Shown here: positions 1 through 8,033 of the stretch, piece by piece | Layout of the letters: every line of letters starts with the position of its first letter | How positions within the stretch are numbered: the stretch's first letter is position 1 | Source of the DNA: Pyrococcus kukulkanii | GTDB lineage: Archaea; Methanobacteriota_B; Thermococci; Thermococcales; Thermococcaceae | Assembly: GCF_001577775.1 (NCBI RefSeq) | Contig: NZ_CP010835.1 | Coordinates: 992,001-1,056,000, forward strand | DNA: 64,000 bases | Direction: 5' to 3' | Translations under genes and position numbers: made by a program | Notes under the pieces: model-generated | Database searches by the model: none | What the model saw: only the letters and a program-made list of their open reading frames with translations | What the model was told of the DNA's origin: nothing

Positions 1-1068
1 TTTGACGACTGTTGAGGATACTACAAGTAACTGAGAGTCGGCCGTTGATAAAATAGCTGCGAAAATGCCACCCATAAGTATTCCATAGAGTAGGGGACCG
101 AAGAACTGGGCACTTAGGTAAGGATATATCATCTCCTCGCTCTCATTTGGTAGCATTCCGACTTCCGGAACTAGTGCCCTTCCAGCTAAACCCACGAATA
201 TTGCACCCCAAGCTAGGACAACGTTCCAGAACGTTCCTATAACCGTGGACTGCCTAAGCCTATCGGGGTCGTTTATCGACATGTACCTAACTATGATGTG
301 GGGTTGCCCTGGGGATCCTAGGCCAATCCCTAGGAAGCCTATTACAACTCCAGCTCCAAATGCCCAAGGATCAACATACTTCGGGTTTAATTGATGTAAA
401 ACTTCAAGAACCGCGTTAACGCCACCAACCTTAGCAACGGCAACGGCTGGAAGAACTGTGAGTCCTATGATCATTATGACTGCCCTTATGACATCATTAT
501 AAGCTACGGCTATGAATCCGCCAAGAACCATATAGACTACTATCATCAGAACTGCTATTATGAGGCCAGTGAATAAGCTTATTCCAAGTGCGGCACTTAA
601 CGTCTTTGCTCCCGCGTTGAACTGGGCACCGACGTAGGATGTGAGGAATATAACGATAATTATCGAAACTACGAGCCTAACAATCTTGCTTGTATCCCTA
701 AATCTTGCCTCGAAGTAGTCTGGAACAGTTATGGCATTGAACTTCTCAGAAAATCTCCTAAGCCTCATTCCCATGTAAACGAACTGGAGCATTTCCACGG
801 TTATATAACCAACTGCTGCCCATACCGCAGTTACTCCCATTTTGTATGCCATTCCGCTCAGTCCAAGAACTAGCCAACTAGACCTTCCTGAAGAGACAGC
901 TGATAGGGCAACTGTGATTTTGTCCATGGCCCTTCCGCCAACGAAGAAGTCTTCCTCCGTCTTTGTTCTTTTCATAACCAAGAATCCTACGAATATTGGG
1001 AGCAACAGGGTAAATAGGAACGCTGCAAATGCTACTGGATTCTTTAGCATCTCGTATGCTGAGCTCAT
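1..1068 (-). CDS. Sodium/solute symporter, SSS (PutP-like) family, 3' part missing
   Basis: This is a multi-pass membrane protein of the sodium:solute symporter family. It imports a solute with Na+; the substrate (proline, pantothenate or another) cannot be told from the sequence. The frame is open for 356 codons from ATG at 1068 to the window edge. The N-terminus starts MSSAYEMLKNPVAFAA, followed by a helix and the motif TEEDFFVGGR. The last visible residues are AILSTADSQLLVVSS, which is the conserved SSS segment containing Na+-site residues. A GGAGGTG ribosome binding site precedes the start, inside the end of the small upstream gene, with which it overlaps by ATGA. The C-terminus lies beyond the window. 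Confidence 0.93.
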   Translation of the reverse strand, partial: MSSAYEMLKNPVAFAAFLFTLLLPIFVGFLVMKRTKTEEDFFVGGRAMDKITVALSAVSSGRSSWLVLGLSGMAYKMGVTAVWAAVGYITVEMLQFVYMGMRLRRFSEKFNAITVPDYFEARFRDTSKIVRLVVSIIIVIFLTSYVGAQFNAGAKTLSAALGISLFTGLIIAVLMIVVYMVLGGFIAVAYNDVIRAVIMIIGLTVLPAVAVAKVGGVNAVLEVLHQLNPKYVDPWAFGAGVVIGFLGIGLGSPGQPHIIVRYMSINDPDRLRQSTVIGTFWNVVLAWGAIFVGLAGRALVPEVGMLPNESEEMIYPYLSAQFFGPLLYGILMGGIFAAILSTADSQLLVVSSTVVK

Positions 1069-1166
1069 ACTTTCACCTCCTTGCCACTAATGTAATAAAC
1101 GAGTATTGATGCCATAATTATCAACATTGGTAGCACAAATAATACAAATTTTGCCCAACCGTACAT
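1065..1166 (-). CDS. Single-helix small accessory protein of the symporter (33 aa)
   Basis: A 33-residue open frame, MYGWAKFVLFVLPMLIIM onward, consists of one hydrophobic helix of about 20 residues and a short basic/acidic tail ending GKEVKV. It has a GGAGGTGA ribosome binding site directly upstream of ATG 1166, and its TGA overlaps the ATG of the symporter (ATGA). Translational coupling to an SSS symporter and the single helix match the small symporter accessory proteins known next to SSS carriers in several prokaryotes. A role in stability or assembly of the carrier is inference. Confidence 0.75.
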   Translation of the reverse strand: MYGWAKFVLFVLPMLIIMASILVYYISGKEVKV

Positions 1167-1210
1167 CAGTTCACCTCCATGTCCATTGAGCATCTTAATT
1201 GGGGAGTTTA

Positions 1211-1220
1211 CATATATAAA
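1211..1220 (-). promoter_or_regulatory. TATA box of the symporter operon
   Basis: On the minus strand TTTATATATG lies about 45 bases upstream of the small accessory ORF. This predicts a transcription start near 1189 and a leader long enough to contain the GGAGGTGA site. Confidence 0.6.
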
Positions 1221-1272
1221 CTTTACGAATGTAAACGATAGACCTAAAATTATTAGAATCTCCTAATCAGAT

Positions 1273-1411
1273 CGTCAAATATTTAAATGGTGAGACATAA
1301 GTCGAAATTGTGGTCTATATGAAGGCCATTAGAGCAATTTTCTTAATGAAGAAAGAGAATAAGCAGACCTTAACTCTAGGAGCCATAATTATGAGGAGTT
1401 GTCTTTTGTGA
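1273..1411 (+). pseudogene. Relic 30-codon ORF with its own promoter at the island edge
   Basis: A TATA-like AAATATTTAAATGG (about 1277-1290) is followed by ATG at 1319 and a 30-residue frame beginning MKAIRAIFLMKKENKQTLTL, ending at TGA 1409-1411. Its last 36 bases overlap the 3' end of the convergent kinase gene. The beginning looks like the basic N-terminus of a membrane protein, and the frame stops where the AT-rich island starts. I read it as the stump of a gene cut by arrival of the island. It could also be a spurious short frame. Confidence 0.35.
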
Positions 1412-2338
1412 AATATTGGTTGAAGTTTTTAAAGCAACTCTTGCTGCAGCTTCAGCGTTACTCATAATGGGTTCTTTTAGATCAACGATATCGCCAAATA
1501 CCCTCCCTAACTTCCAAAGAAGAATTGGTTTAAGTATATCCCTAGCTCCAAAGTAAAATCCCCCTGCTATTCCGAGCTTTCCTTGAATACTTTCAAATTT
1601 TAACCTCTGCACTGCAGCTAGATAAGATGAAACAATTTCTTCAGCAGCTCGTTCCAATATTAGCCTAGCTACTTGATCTCCCTCTCTTGCAGCTTTAACA
1701 ACATAAGGAGCAAACCCAGCAATAAGTGTCTTTTTATTCTCTGATGAGTATATTGCTCTTATAATACTGTCAGGACTATCGTTTTCTATCCCGAGATATT
1801 CCTTTAAATAATTATACAGGATTGTGGGTTGCCCTCTCCCATCATAAAATTTTAACCCCGCTCTTACTCCTTCCTGACCAACCCAGTATCCACTTCCTTC
1901 GTCTCCAACTAAATGGCCCCATCCTCCAACTCTTACTCTCTCACCTTTCTCATTAACTCCATATGCAATAGAACCGGTCCCAGCAATAAATACAACCCCT
2001 GGCTTAAAATTGAAGCATGCTATATGAGCGATTTCATAATCTCTTTTTATTATGATGCTAGTTTTAGGTAAGACTTCATTCAGAATCTCTCTTATTATCT
2101 TGGTATTTCCACCAAGCGTCCCGGCAATTGATATACAGGCGGATTTTATGTTATCCTTATTAGACTTTTCTGGTAAGGCTTCTACAATTGCTTTAATGAG
2201 GGAATTTCTTACGACCTGGAGAGGAGATGAATTTAAATTTGCCGGTCCGCCATATCCTACTCCAAGAATTCTTTCCTTTTTATCAATAATTACTGCCTCA
2301 GTTTTTGTAGCTCCAGCATCGATTCCTAGGAACATCAT
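1376..2338 (-). CDS. BadF/BadG-type amino-sugar kinase (GlcNAc/MurNAc kinase-like)
   Basis: This is an ASKHA-fold kinase of the BadF/BadG/BcrA family that includes human NAGK and clostridial MurK, which use N-acetylglucosamine or N-acetylmuramic acid. The phosphate-1 motif GIDAGATKTEA is at residues 5-15, a GTGS loop at 120-123 and GGWGHLVGDEGSG at 138-150, all typical of NAGK-like enzymes. The 320-residue length is normal. An AGGTGG ribosome binding site precedes the start; a second Met lies one codon on. It is the last gene of the ABC importer operon, 14 bases after the membrane protein gene. The position supports phosphorylation of the imported sugar before the NagA step. Substrate identity is inference. 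Confidence 0.85.
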   Translation of the reverse strand: MMFLGIDAGATKTEAVIIDKKERILGVGYGGPANLNSSPLQVVRNSLIKAIVEALPEKSNKDNIKSACISIAGTLGGNTKIIREILNEVLPKTSIIIKRDYEIAHIACFNFKPGVVFIAGTGSIAYGVNEKGERVRVGGWGHLVGDEGSGYWVGQEGVRAGLKFYDGRGQPTILYNYLKEYLGIENDSPDSIIRAIYSSENKKTLIAGFAPYVVKAAREGDQVARLILERAAEEIVSSYLAAVQRLKFESIQGKLGIAGGFYFGARDILKPILLWKLGRVFGDIVDLKEPIMSNAEAAARVALKTSTNISQKTTPHNYGS

Positions 2339-2352
2339 TTATACCACCTAAC

Positions 2353-3072
2353 TTATAATTTTTGTAATCCCATATACCAGGAAATCATAATACCACTGAT
2401 ATAAACTTGGACTAAAAGCAACACTTGAGATAATATAGCAAATGTTATATCCTTTATCGCAAGAGGTACTGTAAGTAGTGGGGGGAGGACAAAGCTTACA
2501 AAAAGTATATATCCGATATATCTACCCCGATACATAGAATATGCAGATCCCCAGGTTAACAATCCATATAAAAGTCCCATAGCTCTCCATGTTTTTACTT
2601 TAGTCTCTGCTGCAACTCCACGGATGGCATCTGGAGGCACTTGAAATTTAAGTCCAACATATATAAGTATAACTCCTAATATTAGTAAAAGAGTTAAGAG
2701 GGGATATGCTATGTATTTTAATTTCTCTGTTTCTTCTTCTTCCTTATATAAAATGCCAACTAAAGCAATTACCAAGTATAGAAACATTAAAAATTTCCAT
2801 GAGATTATTAAACCTCCAATATTTATTCCTCTAAAGGAGCGCATAAAAACTAAAGCTAACATAGACATTCCTCCATTTATTATGAGAAGGTTCCTGTACC
2901 CAAATTTTAGCCCTAAGATTAGTATCCCATTAATTACAAGGAGTCCGATCAGAGTTAGGGCAAGGATAAACGATGATTTAAAGTATATAGGCAACATATC
3001 TAGAAATATTACACTGAGAGTTCCAATAGCAATTATCCCAATTATAAACAACATCTTATCTTCTAACTTCAT
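2353..3072 (-). CDS. Polytopic membrane protein of unknown function in the importer operon
   Basis: This 239-residue protein is almost entirely hydrophobic. About seven or eight helices are visible, starting with MLFIIGIIAIGTLSVIFLD. A longer loop near residues 145-165 contains the only polar stretch. I do not recognise the family. It lies 6 bases after the DppC-like permease and 14 before the kinase, with a GAGGTG site, so it is expressed with the importer. It might be an auxiliary transport component or an exporter, but nothing in the sequence decides this. It does not resemble an ATPase, so it cannot replace the missing DppD/DppF subunits. Confidence 0.6.
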   Translation of the reverse strand: MKLEDKMLFIIGIIAIGTLSVIFLDMLPIYFKSSFILALTLIGLLVINGILILGLKFGYRNLLIINGGMSMLALVFMRSFRGINIGGLIISWKFLMFLYLVIALVGILYKEEEETEKLKYIAYPLLTLLLILGVILIYVGLKFQVPPDAIRGVAAETKVKTWRAMGLLYGLLTWGSAYSMYRGRYIGYILFVSFVLPPLLTVPLAIKDITFAILSQVLLLVQVYISGIMISWYMGLQKL

Positions 3073-3078
3073 TTATTA

Positions 3079-3975
3079 TCACCTCTCCCTAAGCTTTGGA
3101 TTTAGGTAATCTTCTAGGGCTTCTCCTATACAGACAAAGGCTATAACAGCGAGAGATATCATTATCCCCGGAACTATGATCCACTGCCACATTCCTTTCA
3201 TTACGATAATCATCATATTCTTATTAGCTGTGTACATTACATAACCCCAATCAGGATTATTTGGATCTCCCAGTCCCAAAAATGTTAAAGAAGCCACTGT
3301 TACAATGAATCCAGCTATTAAGATCGCTGCTCTAGCGAAGAGAAGTGGAACTATATTTGGTAATATATGTTTAAGGATAATCCTCTTATTACTAGCCCCT
3401 AAGGCTATAGCAGCCTGAACATAAAGTCTATGCTTAAGTTGAAGTGTTTGAGCCCTAACCATTCTTGCAGTTGATGGCCATGATATTAATGCTATCACAA
3501 TTATAGTATACCAAATGTTCCATATTGAAGAAAATAGAGAGGCTATGACTAACAAAAGTAGAAGGCTAGGGAGCATCATTATAGAATCTGAAATAAACAT
3601 TAAGAAATCATCTAGTACCCCTCCATAATATCCTGCAATAGTCCCTATGAGGGCTCCCAATAGAATCGTGAGTATCGCCGCAATGAATCCTACACTAAGA
3701 GAGATTCTTGTCCCATATACTATTTGCGTCCAAATGTCTTTACCCTGATGATCTAGGCCACAGGGGTGTTCCCAAGACGCGGGCTCAAATATCTCATTGG
3801 ATGTCCATTCTGGTGTGTATTTGGTAAATAGCTGAGGAAAGAGAGCCATTACTAGGAGAAAAGCTAGAATTATAATTCCTAATTTACCCATTTTGTGATT
3901 CCATGTAAATTTAAGTACGTTCCTTAAATTCCTAACTATTTCATTTATTTTTGCTGAGATCCTCATTTCTACCAT
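3079..3975 (-). CDS. Opp/Dpp-type ABC transporter permease, DppC-like
   Basis: This is an inner-membrane permease of the peptide/oligosaccharide (Opp/Dpp) ABC importer class. It has an N-terminal cytoplasmic stretch, a first helix near residues 30-50, the OppC-type segment EHPCGLDHQGKDIWTQ, and the cytoplasmic EAA loop ALGASNKRIILKHILPN that contacts the ATPase. The length of 298 residues is normal. The DppB gene ends 3 bases upstream. A GGGGGG stretch serves as ribosome binding site for ATG 3975; an internal ATG (3966) is an alternative. In this family several members import chito- or cello-oligosaccharides rather than peptides, which fits the neighbouring genes. Confidence 0.92.
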   Translation of the reverse strand: MVEMRISAKINEIVRNLRNVLKFTWNHKMGKLGIIILAFLLVMALFPQLFTKYTPEWTSNEIFEPASWEHPCGLDHQGKDIWTQIVYGTRISLSVGFIAAILTILLGALIGTIAGYYGGVLDDFLMFISDSIMMLPSLLLLLVIASLFSSIWNIWYTIIVIALISWPSTARMVRAQTLQLKHRLYVQAAIALGASNKRIILKHILPNIVPLLFARAAILIAGFIVTVASLTFLGLGDPNNPDWGYVMYTANKNMMIIVMKGMWQWIIVPGIMISLAVIAFVCIGEALEDYLNPKLRER

Positions 3976-3978
3976 TAT

Positions 3979-4959
3979 TTATTCCCCCCTTATTCTAGGA
4001 TCTAAGTATGCATATGTAACTTCAGCTATCGTAATTGCAACTATTACAGCAATTGCGATGATATAGAATGAAGCCAACACAACTGGATAATCTTTAGTCC
4101 ACATTGCCTGGTAAATAAGGGTACCCATTCCAGGATAATTGAACACCGTCTCAGTAACGACTGCTCCCCCAAATAAAAATCCAATATCTATAGCCATCAT
4201 TGTAATAACTGGAGGCATTATGTTCCTTAGTACATGCCTCTCGAGAATATAGTTCTCCTTTAATCCAATAGCCCTAAGAGCAGTGACATAATCACTTGTA
4301 TACTCCTCTGTAGTCATATTTCTTATGGTAAGCAAGTATGAAACAGCATATATCTTGGAGAGTACAATTATGGGCAATAAGCTATGCCACAACCAATCAA
4401 CCATGTAGTGAAATATATTTTGGGGCTTTAATTCTGATGTAGTTAGATATGGGAACAATCCTGCTTTAAATGCCAAGAAATACAATAGAACCATGCCTAG
4501 CCAGAATACAGGCAATGCTCTAATTCCTAAGGTTAACCATAAAATTGCTGACTCCTTTAATGTTCCACGGTTTTTTGCACAATATAACCCAAGTAACATG
4601 CCCAACATTGCTCCAAAGAAATATGCAGCAGTTACGAGACCTAATGTGTAGGGAAGTCTAACCGAAATTAATTCAATTATGGGTTTATTATATACAGGAG
4701 ACTTCATTTTGAACAGGCTGAATGTAAACATACCATAAAGAACTTTAATGGCACCTGTGATGAAATTATCTTTATATCCCCATTTCTCTAAAAGCCTTTC
4801 ATACTGTTCTTCGGTTATTTTACCTTGATATAAGTATTGATCAAAAGGTGTTCCAGGAGCAAGTCTAAGGAGGATATATATGAGCAATATTACAAATATT
4901 AGAGTTATAACCTTATGTAACAATTTAACTGCTATGTATGAGAAAACGCTCCTCCCCAT
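3979..4959 (-). CDS. Opp/Dpp-type ABC transporter permease, DppB-like
   Basis: A 326-residue permease with the N-terminal helix and RLAPGTPFD motif typical of DppB/OppB, about six helices, and an EAA loop at ALRAIGLKENYILERHVLRN. It pairs with the DppC-like protein to form the transmembrane channel of the importer. The start ATG 4959 follows a GGGTGG site about 8 bases upstream. It is the second gene after the solute-binding protein. No gene for an ABC ATPase follows, so the nucleotide-binding subunits must come from elsewhere in the genome. Confidence 0.93.
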   Translation of the reverse strand: MGRSVFSYIAVKLLHKVITLIFVILLIYILLRLAPGTPFDQYLYQGKITEEQYERLLEKWGYKDNFITGAIKVLYGMFTFSLFKMKSPVYNKPIIELISVRLPYTLGLVTAAYFFGAMLGMLLGLYCAKNRGTLKESAILWLTLGIRALPVFWLGMVLLYFLAFKAGLFPYLTTSELKPQNIFHYMVDWLWHSLLPIIVLSKIYAVSYLLTIRNMTTEEYTSDYVTALRAIGLKENYILERHVLRNIMPPVITMMAIDIGFLFGGAVVTETVFNYPGMGTLIYQAMWTKDYPVVLASFYIIAIAVIVAITIAEVTYAYLDPRIRGE

Positions 4960-5014
4960 ATTTATTGCACCACCCTTCCCCTTTATTTAAAATAAAAAAT
5001 TAGGAAGTAGAAAT

Positions 5015-6844
5015 TTATCTTCTCCTTCTCCTCAGAATTAATGGTAATGACGTTAGAGCAACTAAGATTGCTGGTCCACAGACCCCCTTTTCTACTGTTT
5101 CAGTTTTTGTTACAGTTTCTTTCTTCTCTATTGTCTGAGTCTTTTCAATTACTGATGTGGTTACTGAAGTTGTTGTCATAATTTTTGTTTCGGTCTCTTT
5201 TATTATCTTTGTTGGACTTCCTATTAGTGACCAGTACCCAACTGTATAATATCTTGGGTTGGGCTTCCATCCCCTGTAGTGGTCAATTCTGTAAGGAGTA
5301 GCTACAATTGGATGATATAAGGCTATAAATGGTATATCCTTTGCTAGTATTTCTTCAAGTTGGTAAGCTATTTTTGGATCACCGATCCTCTGAAATTCAT
5401 TAAATAATTCATCGAATTTTGGATTCGAGTATCCTATTCTATTTCCAGGATTGTCCGTAGTGAACCATGCCAAATCAGTTGGCTTTGAGGGTACATATCC
5501 AACTATTGCAAGATCCCAGGAACCTGCTCCCCACTTGTCCCAATAATCACCGGCTTTATCTACCTTTACTTTCAATCCAACTTCCTTCAGGTACCTTGCA
5601 ATATCATCTCCAATGGCATCCCTGAAGAATGAGTCTCCCGGAGCCCTGGTAAGGAGGTAAATCTCAAACGGCTTACCATCTGGTGTTTCTCTGTATCCAT
5701 CTCCGTTAATATCTTTGAATCCTAACTTGTCAAGTATTTCCTTTGCCTTTTCAGGATTGTATGGATAAAGCTTTTCTTTTGGAAGGTACTTTGCAAAATC
5801 TCCAAAGAATGGTCCTAAGAATCCCATACTCCCTAGCACCGCCCCATCGGTGCCGTAATACTTTTCCACAATCTTATCAACTGGAATCGCATAGGCTATT
5901 GCTTTTCTGAATTCTAAGTTATTGTAGGGGAACCCTTTCTTGAAGTTAAAAGCTAATAAGTGAATTGATTTCGAGGCAGTCCTGTATATCTGGACATTTG
6001 GATCTCCTGCAATCATCTTCTTGAATTCCTCTAAATACTTTCCAAAGAAGTAATGATATCCCGCGTCTACCTCTCCTGCAGCAACCATCATTGCAAATTG
6101 GTTCCTATCATTGATTATCTTGAAAATTATCCTGTCTACTTCAGGCTTTCCGAGATAGTGTCCTGGAAATGCTTCTAACTTTACGTATTCGTCTGGCTTT
6201 ATCTCTACAACTTTAAATGGACCACATCCAATGAGTTGCTGAGGCTTGTCTAGGGAAGCCGTTGGATCTGGAATTATATTCTTGTTCTCCCATATGTGCT
6301 TTGGAACTATGAAGAGAGTTGTAAATGCCATTTCAAGGAAGGAATTTGCAGGAGCTTTATTTGCATCATATATTAGCTGGATTGTATACTTATCTAGGAC
6401 TTTAATATCTTCAAGCCCCTGAAGAATTAACGAATCTGGATTAACGAATGTTGCAGGGTCTTTCTTAAATAACTCTATTGTATATTTAACGTCATCTGCC
6501 GTTACTTCCTGATCATCATGCCATTTAACGCCTTTTCTCAAATAAAACGTCAAAATTTTCTTGTCTCCACTAGTTTTGAACTCCCACTTTTCTGCTAATG
6601 CTCCTGTAAGTTTAAATCCACTGTCATCCCACCTAATTAGGGGTTCGTAAATCTTGTCAAGGACTACATTTGCGTATACTGTGCTAGAAGTAAGAGGATT
6701 GAAGTTTTTCCATTGCCTTGTTGCAAGGACTAATTCGATCTCTGGTTTTCCAAGGACTTGTGGAAAGGCTCCTATGCTTAATACGATAACTCCAACTATG
6801 GCCGCAACTAGTAACTTTGGCGCTTTCACAGCGCCCCACCTCAT
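5015..6844 (-). CDS. Extracellular solute-binding protein, Dpp/Opp family 5, CGP-CTERM anchored
   Basis: This is the binding protein of the importer (SBP_bac_5 family). The start is placed at ATG 6844 (609 aa), which begins MRWGAVKAPKLLVAA, a signal peptide, and lies about 25 bases after a TATA box, so the mRNA is nearly leaderless; longer in-frame starts lie too close to the TATA box. The mature part shows the family pattern, for example KWHDDQEVTADDVKYTIEL and YNPEKAKEILDKLGFKD. The C-terminus has a Thr/Ser/Glu-rich linker, then GVCGP, a hydrophobic helix and five Arg residues. This is the Thermococcales CGP-CTERM type of sorting and anchoring tail. Oligosaccharides or muropeptide-like compounds are likely ligands by context. 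Confidence 0.93.
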   Translation of the reverse strand: MRWGAVKAPKLLVAAIVGVIVLSIGAFPQVLGKPEIELVLATRQWKNFNPLTSSTVYANVVLDKIYEPLIRWDDSGFKLTGALAEKWEFKTSGDKKILTFYLRKGVKWHDDQEVTADDVKYTIELFKKDPATFVNPDSLILQGLEDIKVLDKYTIQLIYDANKAPANSFLEMAFTTLFIVPKHIWENKNIIPDPTASLDKPQQLIGCGPFKVVEIKPDEYVKLEAFPGHYLGKPEVDRIIFKIINDRNQFAMMVAAGEVDAGYHYFFGKYLEEFKKMIAGDPNVQIYRTASKSIHLLAFNFKKGFPYNNLEFRKAIAYAIPVDKIVEKYYGTDGAVLGSMGFLGPFFGDFAKYLPKEKLYPYNPEKAKEILDKLGFKDINGDGYRETPDGKPFEIYLLTRAPGDSFFRDAIGDDIARYLKEVGLKVKVDKAGDYWDKWGAGSWDLAIVGYVPSKPTDLAWFTTDNPGNRIGYSNPKFDELFNEFQRIGDPKIAYQLEEILAKDIPFIALYHPIVATPYRIDHYRGWKPNPRYYTVGYWSLIGSPTKIIKETETKIMTTTSVTTSVIEKTQTIEKKETVTKTETVEKGVCGPAILVALTSLPLILRRRRR

Positions 6845-6860
6845 ATAATCTTTGTCATTT

Positions 6861-6873
6861 AGTATATAAATTT
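6861..6873 (-). promoter_or_regulatory. TATA box of the importer operon
   Basis: AAATTTATATACT on the minus strand is centred about 25 bases before ATG 6844. It supports a leaderless or near-leaderless transcript and the chosen start of the binding protein. Confidence 0.65.
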
Positions 6874-6937
6874 TTTCGCTATATTGGGTCAATGTTTCAT
6901 GTTTTTCTCAATTAGATAATAAAAAACAAAAATGATG

Positions 6938-7984
6938 TCAGAAGTTAGAAACATACTTGGCTAATCCACTAGGATTATCTGGGTCATGTCCAAGGGAAAT
7001 ACTTAGATAATAGGCCATAATCTGGTAAGGGATTACAAACGGGATTATGCTTAATACCTCGCTTCCAGACCATGGAACTAGATATGTGTTATCACTAAAC
7101 TCAGATAATTCAGGGTTATTTGTAATTATTATTGGCTTCAAATCGTTAATCTCGAGAATAAATCTTCTTATATTCTCTTCATATTCTTTACAGGTTTTGT
7201 GAAGAACTAAGAAAGTCGCTATCTTGTCCTTATGAACCTTTAGTGCTATCGGTCCATGTCTGAATTCAAACATCGGAAAGACCTCGTTTGCAATATATGA
7301 CGTTTCCCTAAATTTCAAAGCTCCTTCAAGGGTTACTATGCATGTTGCTCCAGAGCCAAGGTGGACAAATAAGCTCTTATTTGCCAATGTCCTGTCACTT
7401 ATCTTCATAAACTCTTTTTCATCTTCGATAATCTTTTTCGCTACTTTTGGAATTTTAGATATATCTTTTTCAAGAGATTCAATGGCTTCTGTATCATTTA
7501 ACAAAGATATTGCAATTTTTTGGAGAATTAAAGTTATCGCTGAAAACGATTTAGTTGCAGGTATGTTTGGTTCTTCTCCATCACGTATAATGTAAAATGC
7601 ATCTGAAACTTTTGTTAAAGTGGAGCTTTCATTACAGGTAATCCCTATAACTTTTCCCCCCTGTTGTTTCACGATTTTCGCTGCAGTTATGATTTCTTTG
7701 GTCTCCCCTGAACGAGATGATAGAAACACTAGGCTGTCTTTAGAGAGGTTTGAATAGGTAAGGATAAATTCGGAGGCTGGAAATGCAACGGCCTTTATCT
7801 CTGAAGATAACCTAAGAAATGTATACGCTCCCGCTAAAGATGAGTAATAGGAACTGCCACATCCAATAAAGAGTATTCTCTTGTACCTCTTAAAATCCTC
7901 TGGAATGTCAATTGGAGTCTTTACAACATCTTTTAAAATTTTAGGAGTTTCTCTTATTGATCTAATCATCCAATATTCCATCAT
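6938..7984 (-). CDS. SIS-domain amino-sugar isomerase/deaminase (GlmS C-terminal-like, GlmD type)
   Basis: This 348-residue protein contains two SIS domains and matches the isomerase half of GlmS without the glutamine amidotransferase half. Visible motifs are FIGCGSSYYSS (about 40-50), SSRSGETKE (about 88-96) and FEFRHGPIAL in the second half, the loop that carries the catalytic His in GlmS, plus a C-terminal GLAKYV similar to the GlmS tail Lys. Stand-alone forms such as Thermococcus GlmD act as glucosamine-6-phosphate deaminases giving fructose 6-phosphate. A GAGGTGG site precedes ATG 7984. It lies 49 bases after the secreted glycosidase gene and is probably cotranscribed with it. Confidence 0.85.
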   Translation of the reverse strand: MMEYWMIRSIRETPKILKDVVKTPIDIPEDFKRYKRILFIGCGSSYYSSLAGAYTFLRLSSEIKAVAFPASEFILTYSNLSKDSLVFLSSRSGETKEIITAAKIVKQQGGKVIGITCNESSTLTKVSDAFYIIRDGEEPNIPATKSFSAITLILQKIAISLLNDTEAIESLEKDISKIPKVAKKIIEDEKEFMKISDRTLANKSLFVHLGSGATCIVTLEGALKFRETSYIANEVFPMFEFRHGPIALKVHKDKIATFLVLHKTCKEYEENIRRFILEINDLKPIIITNNPELSEFSDNTYLVPWSGSEVLSIIPFVIPYQIMAYYLSISLGHDPDNPSGLAKYVSNF

Positions 7985-8033
7985 AGGCCACCTCTTTTAT
8001 CCTGGGTATTAATAAAGGGGAAATAATCAAAAA

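Noticed and set aside
6845-6892. Longer start of the solute-binding protein at 6892
   Set aside because: It would read through the TATA box at 6861-6873 and place 16 polar residues before the signal peptide.
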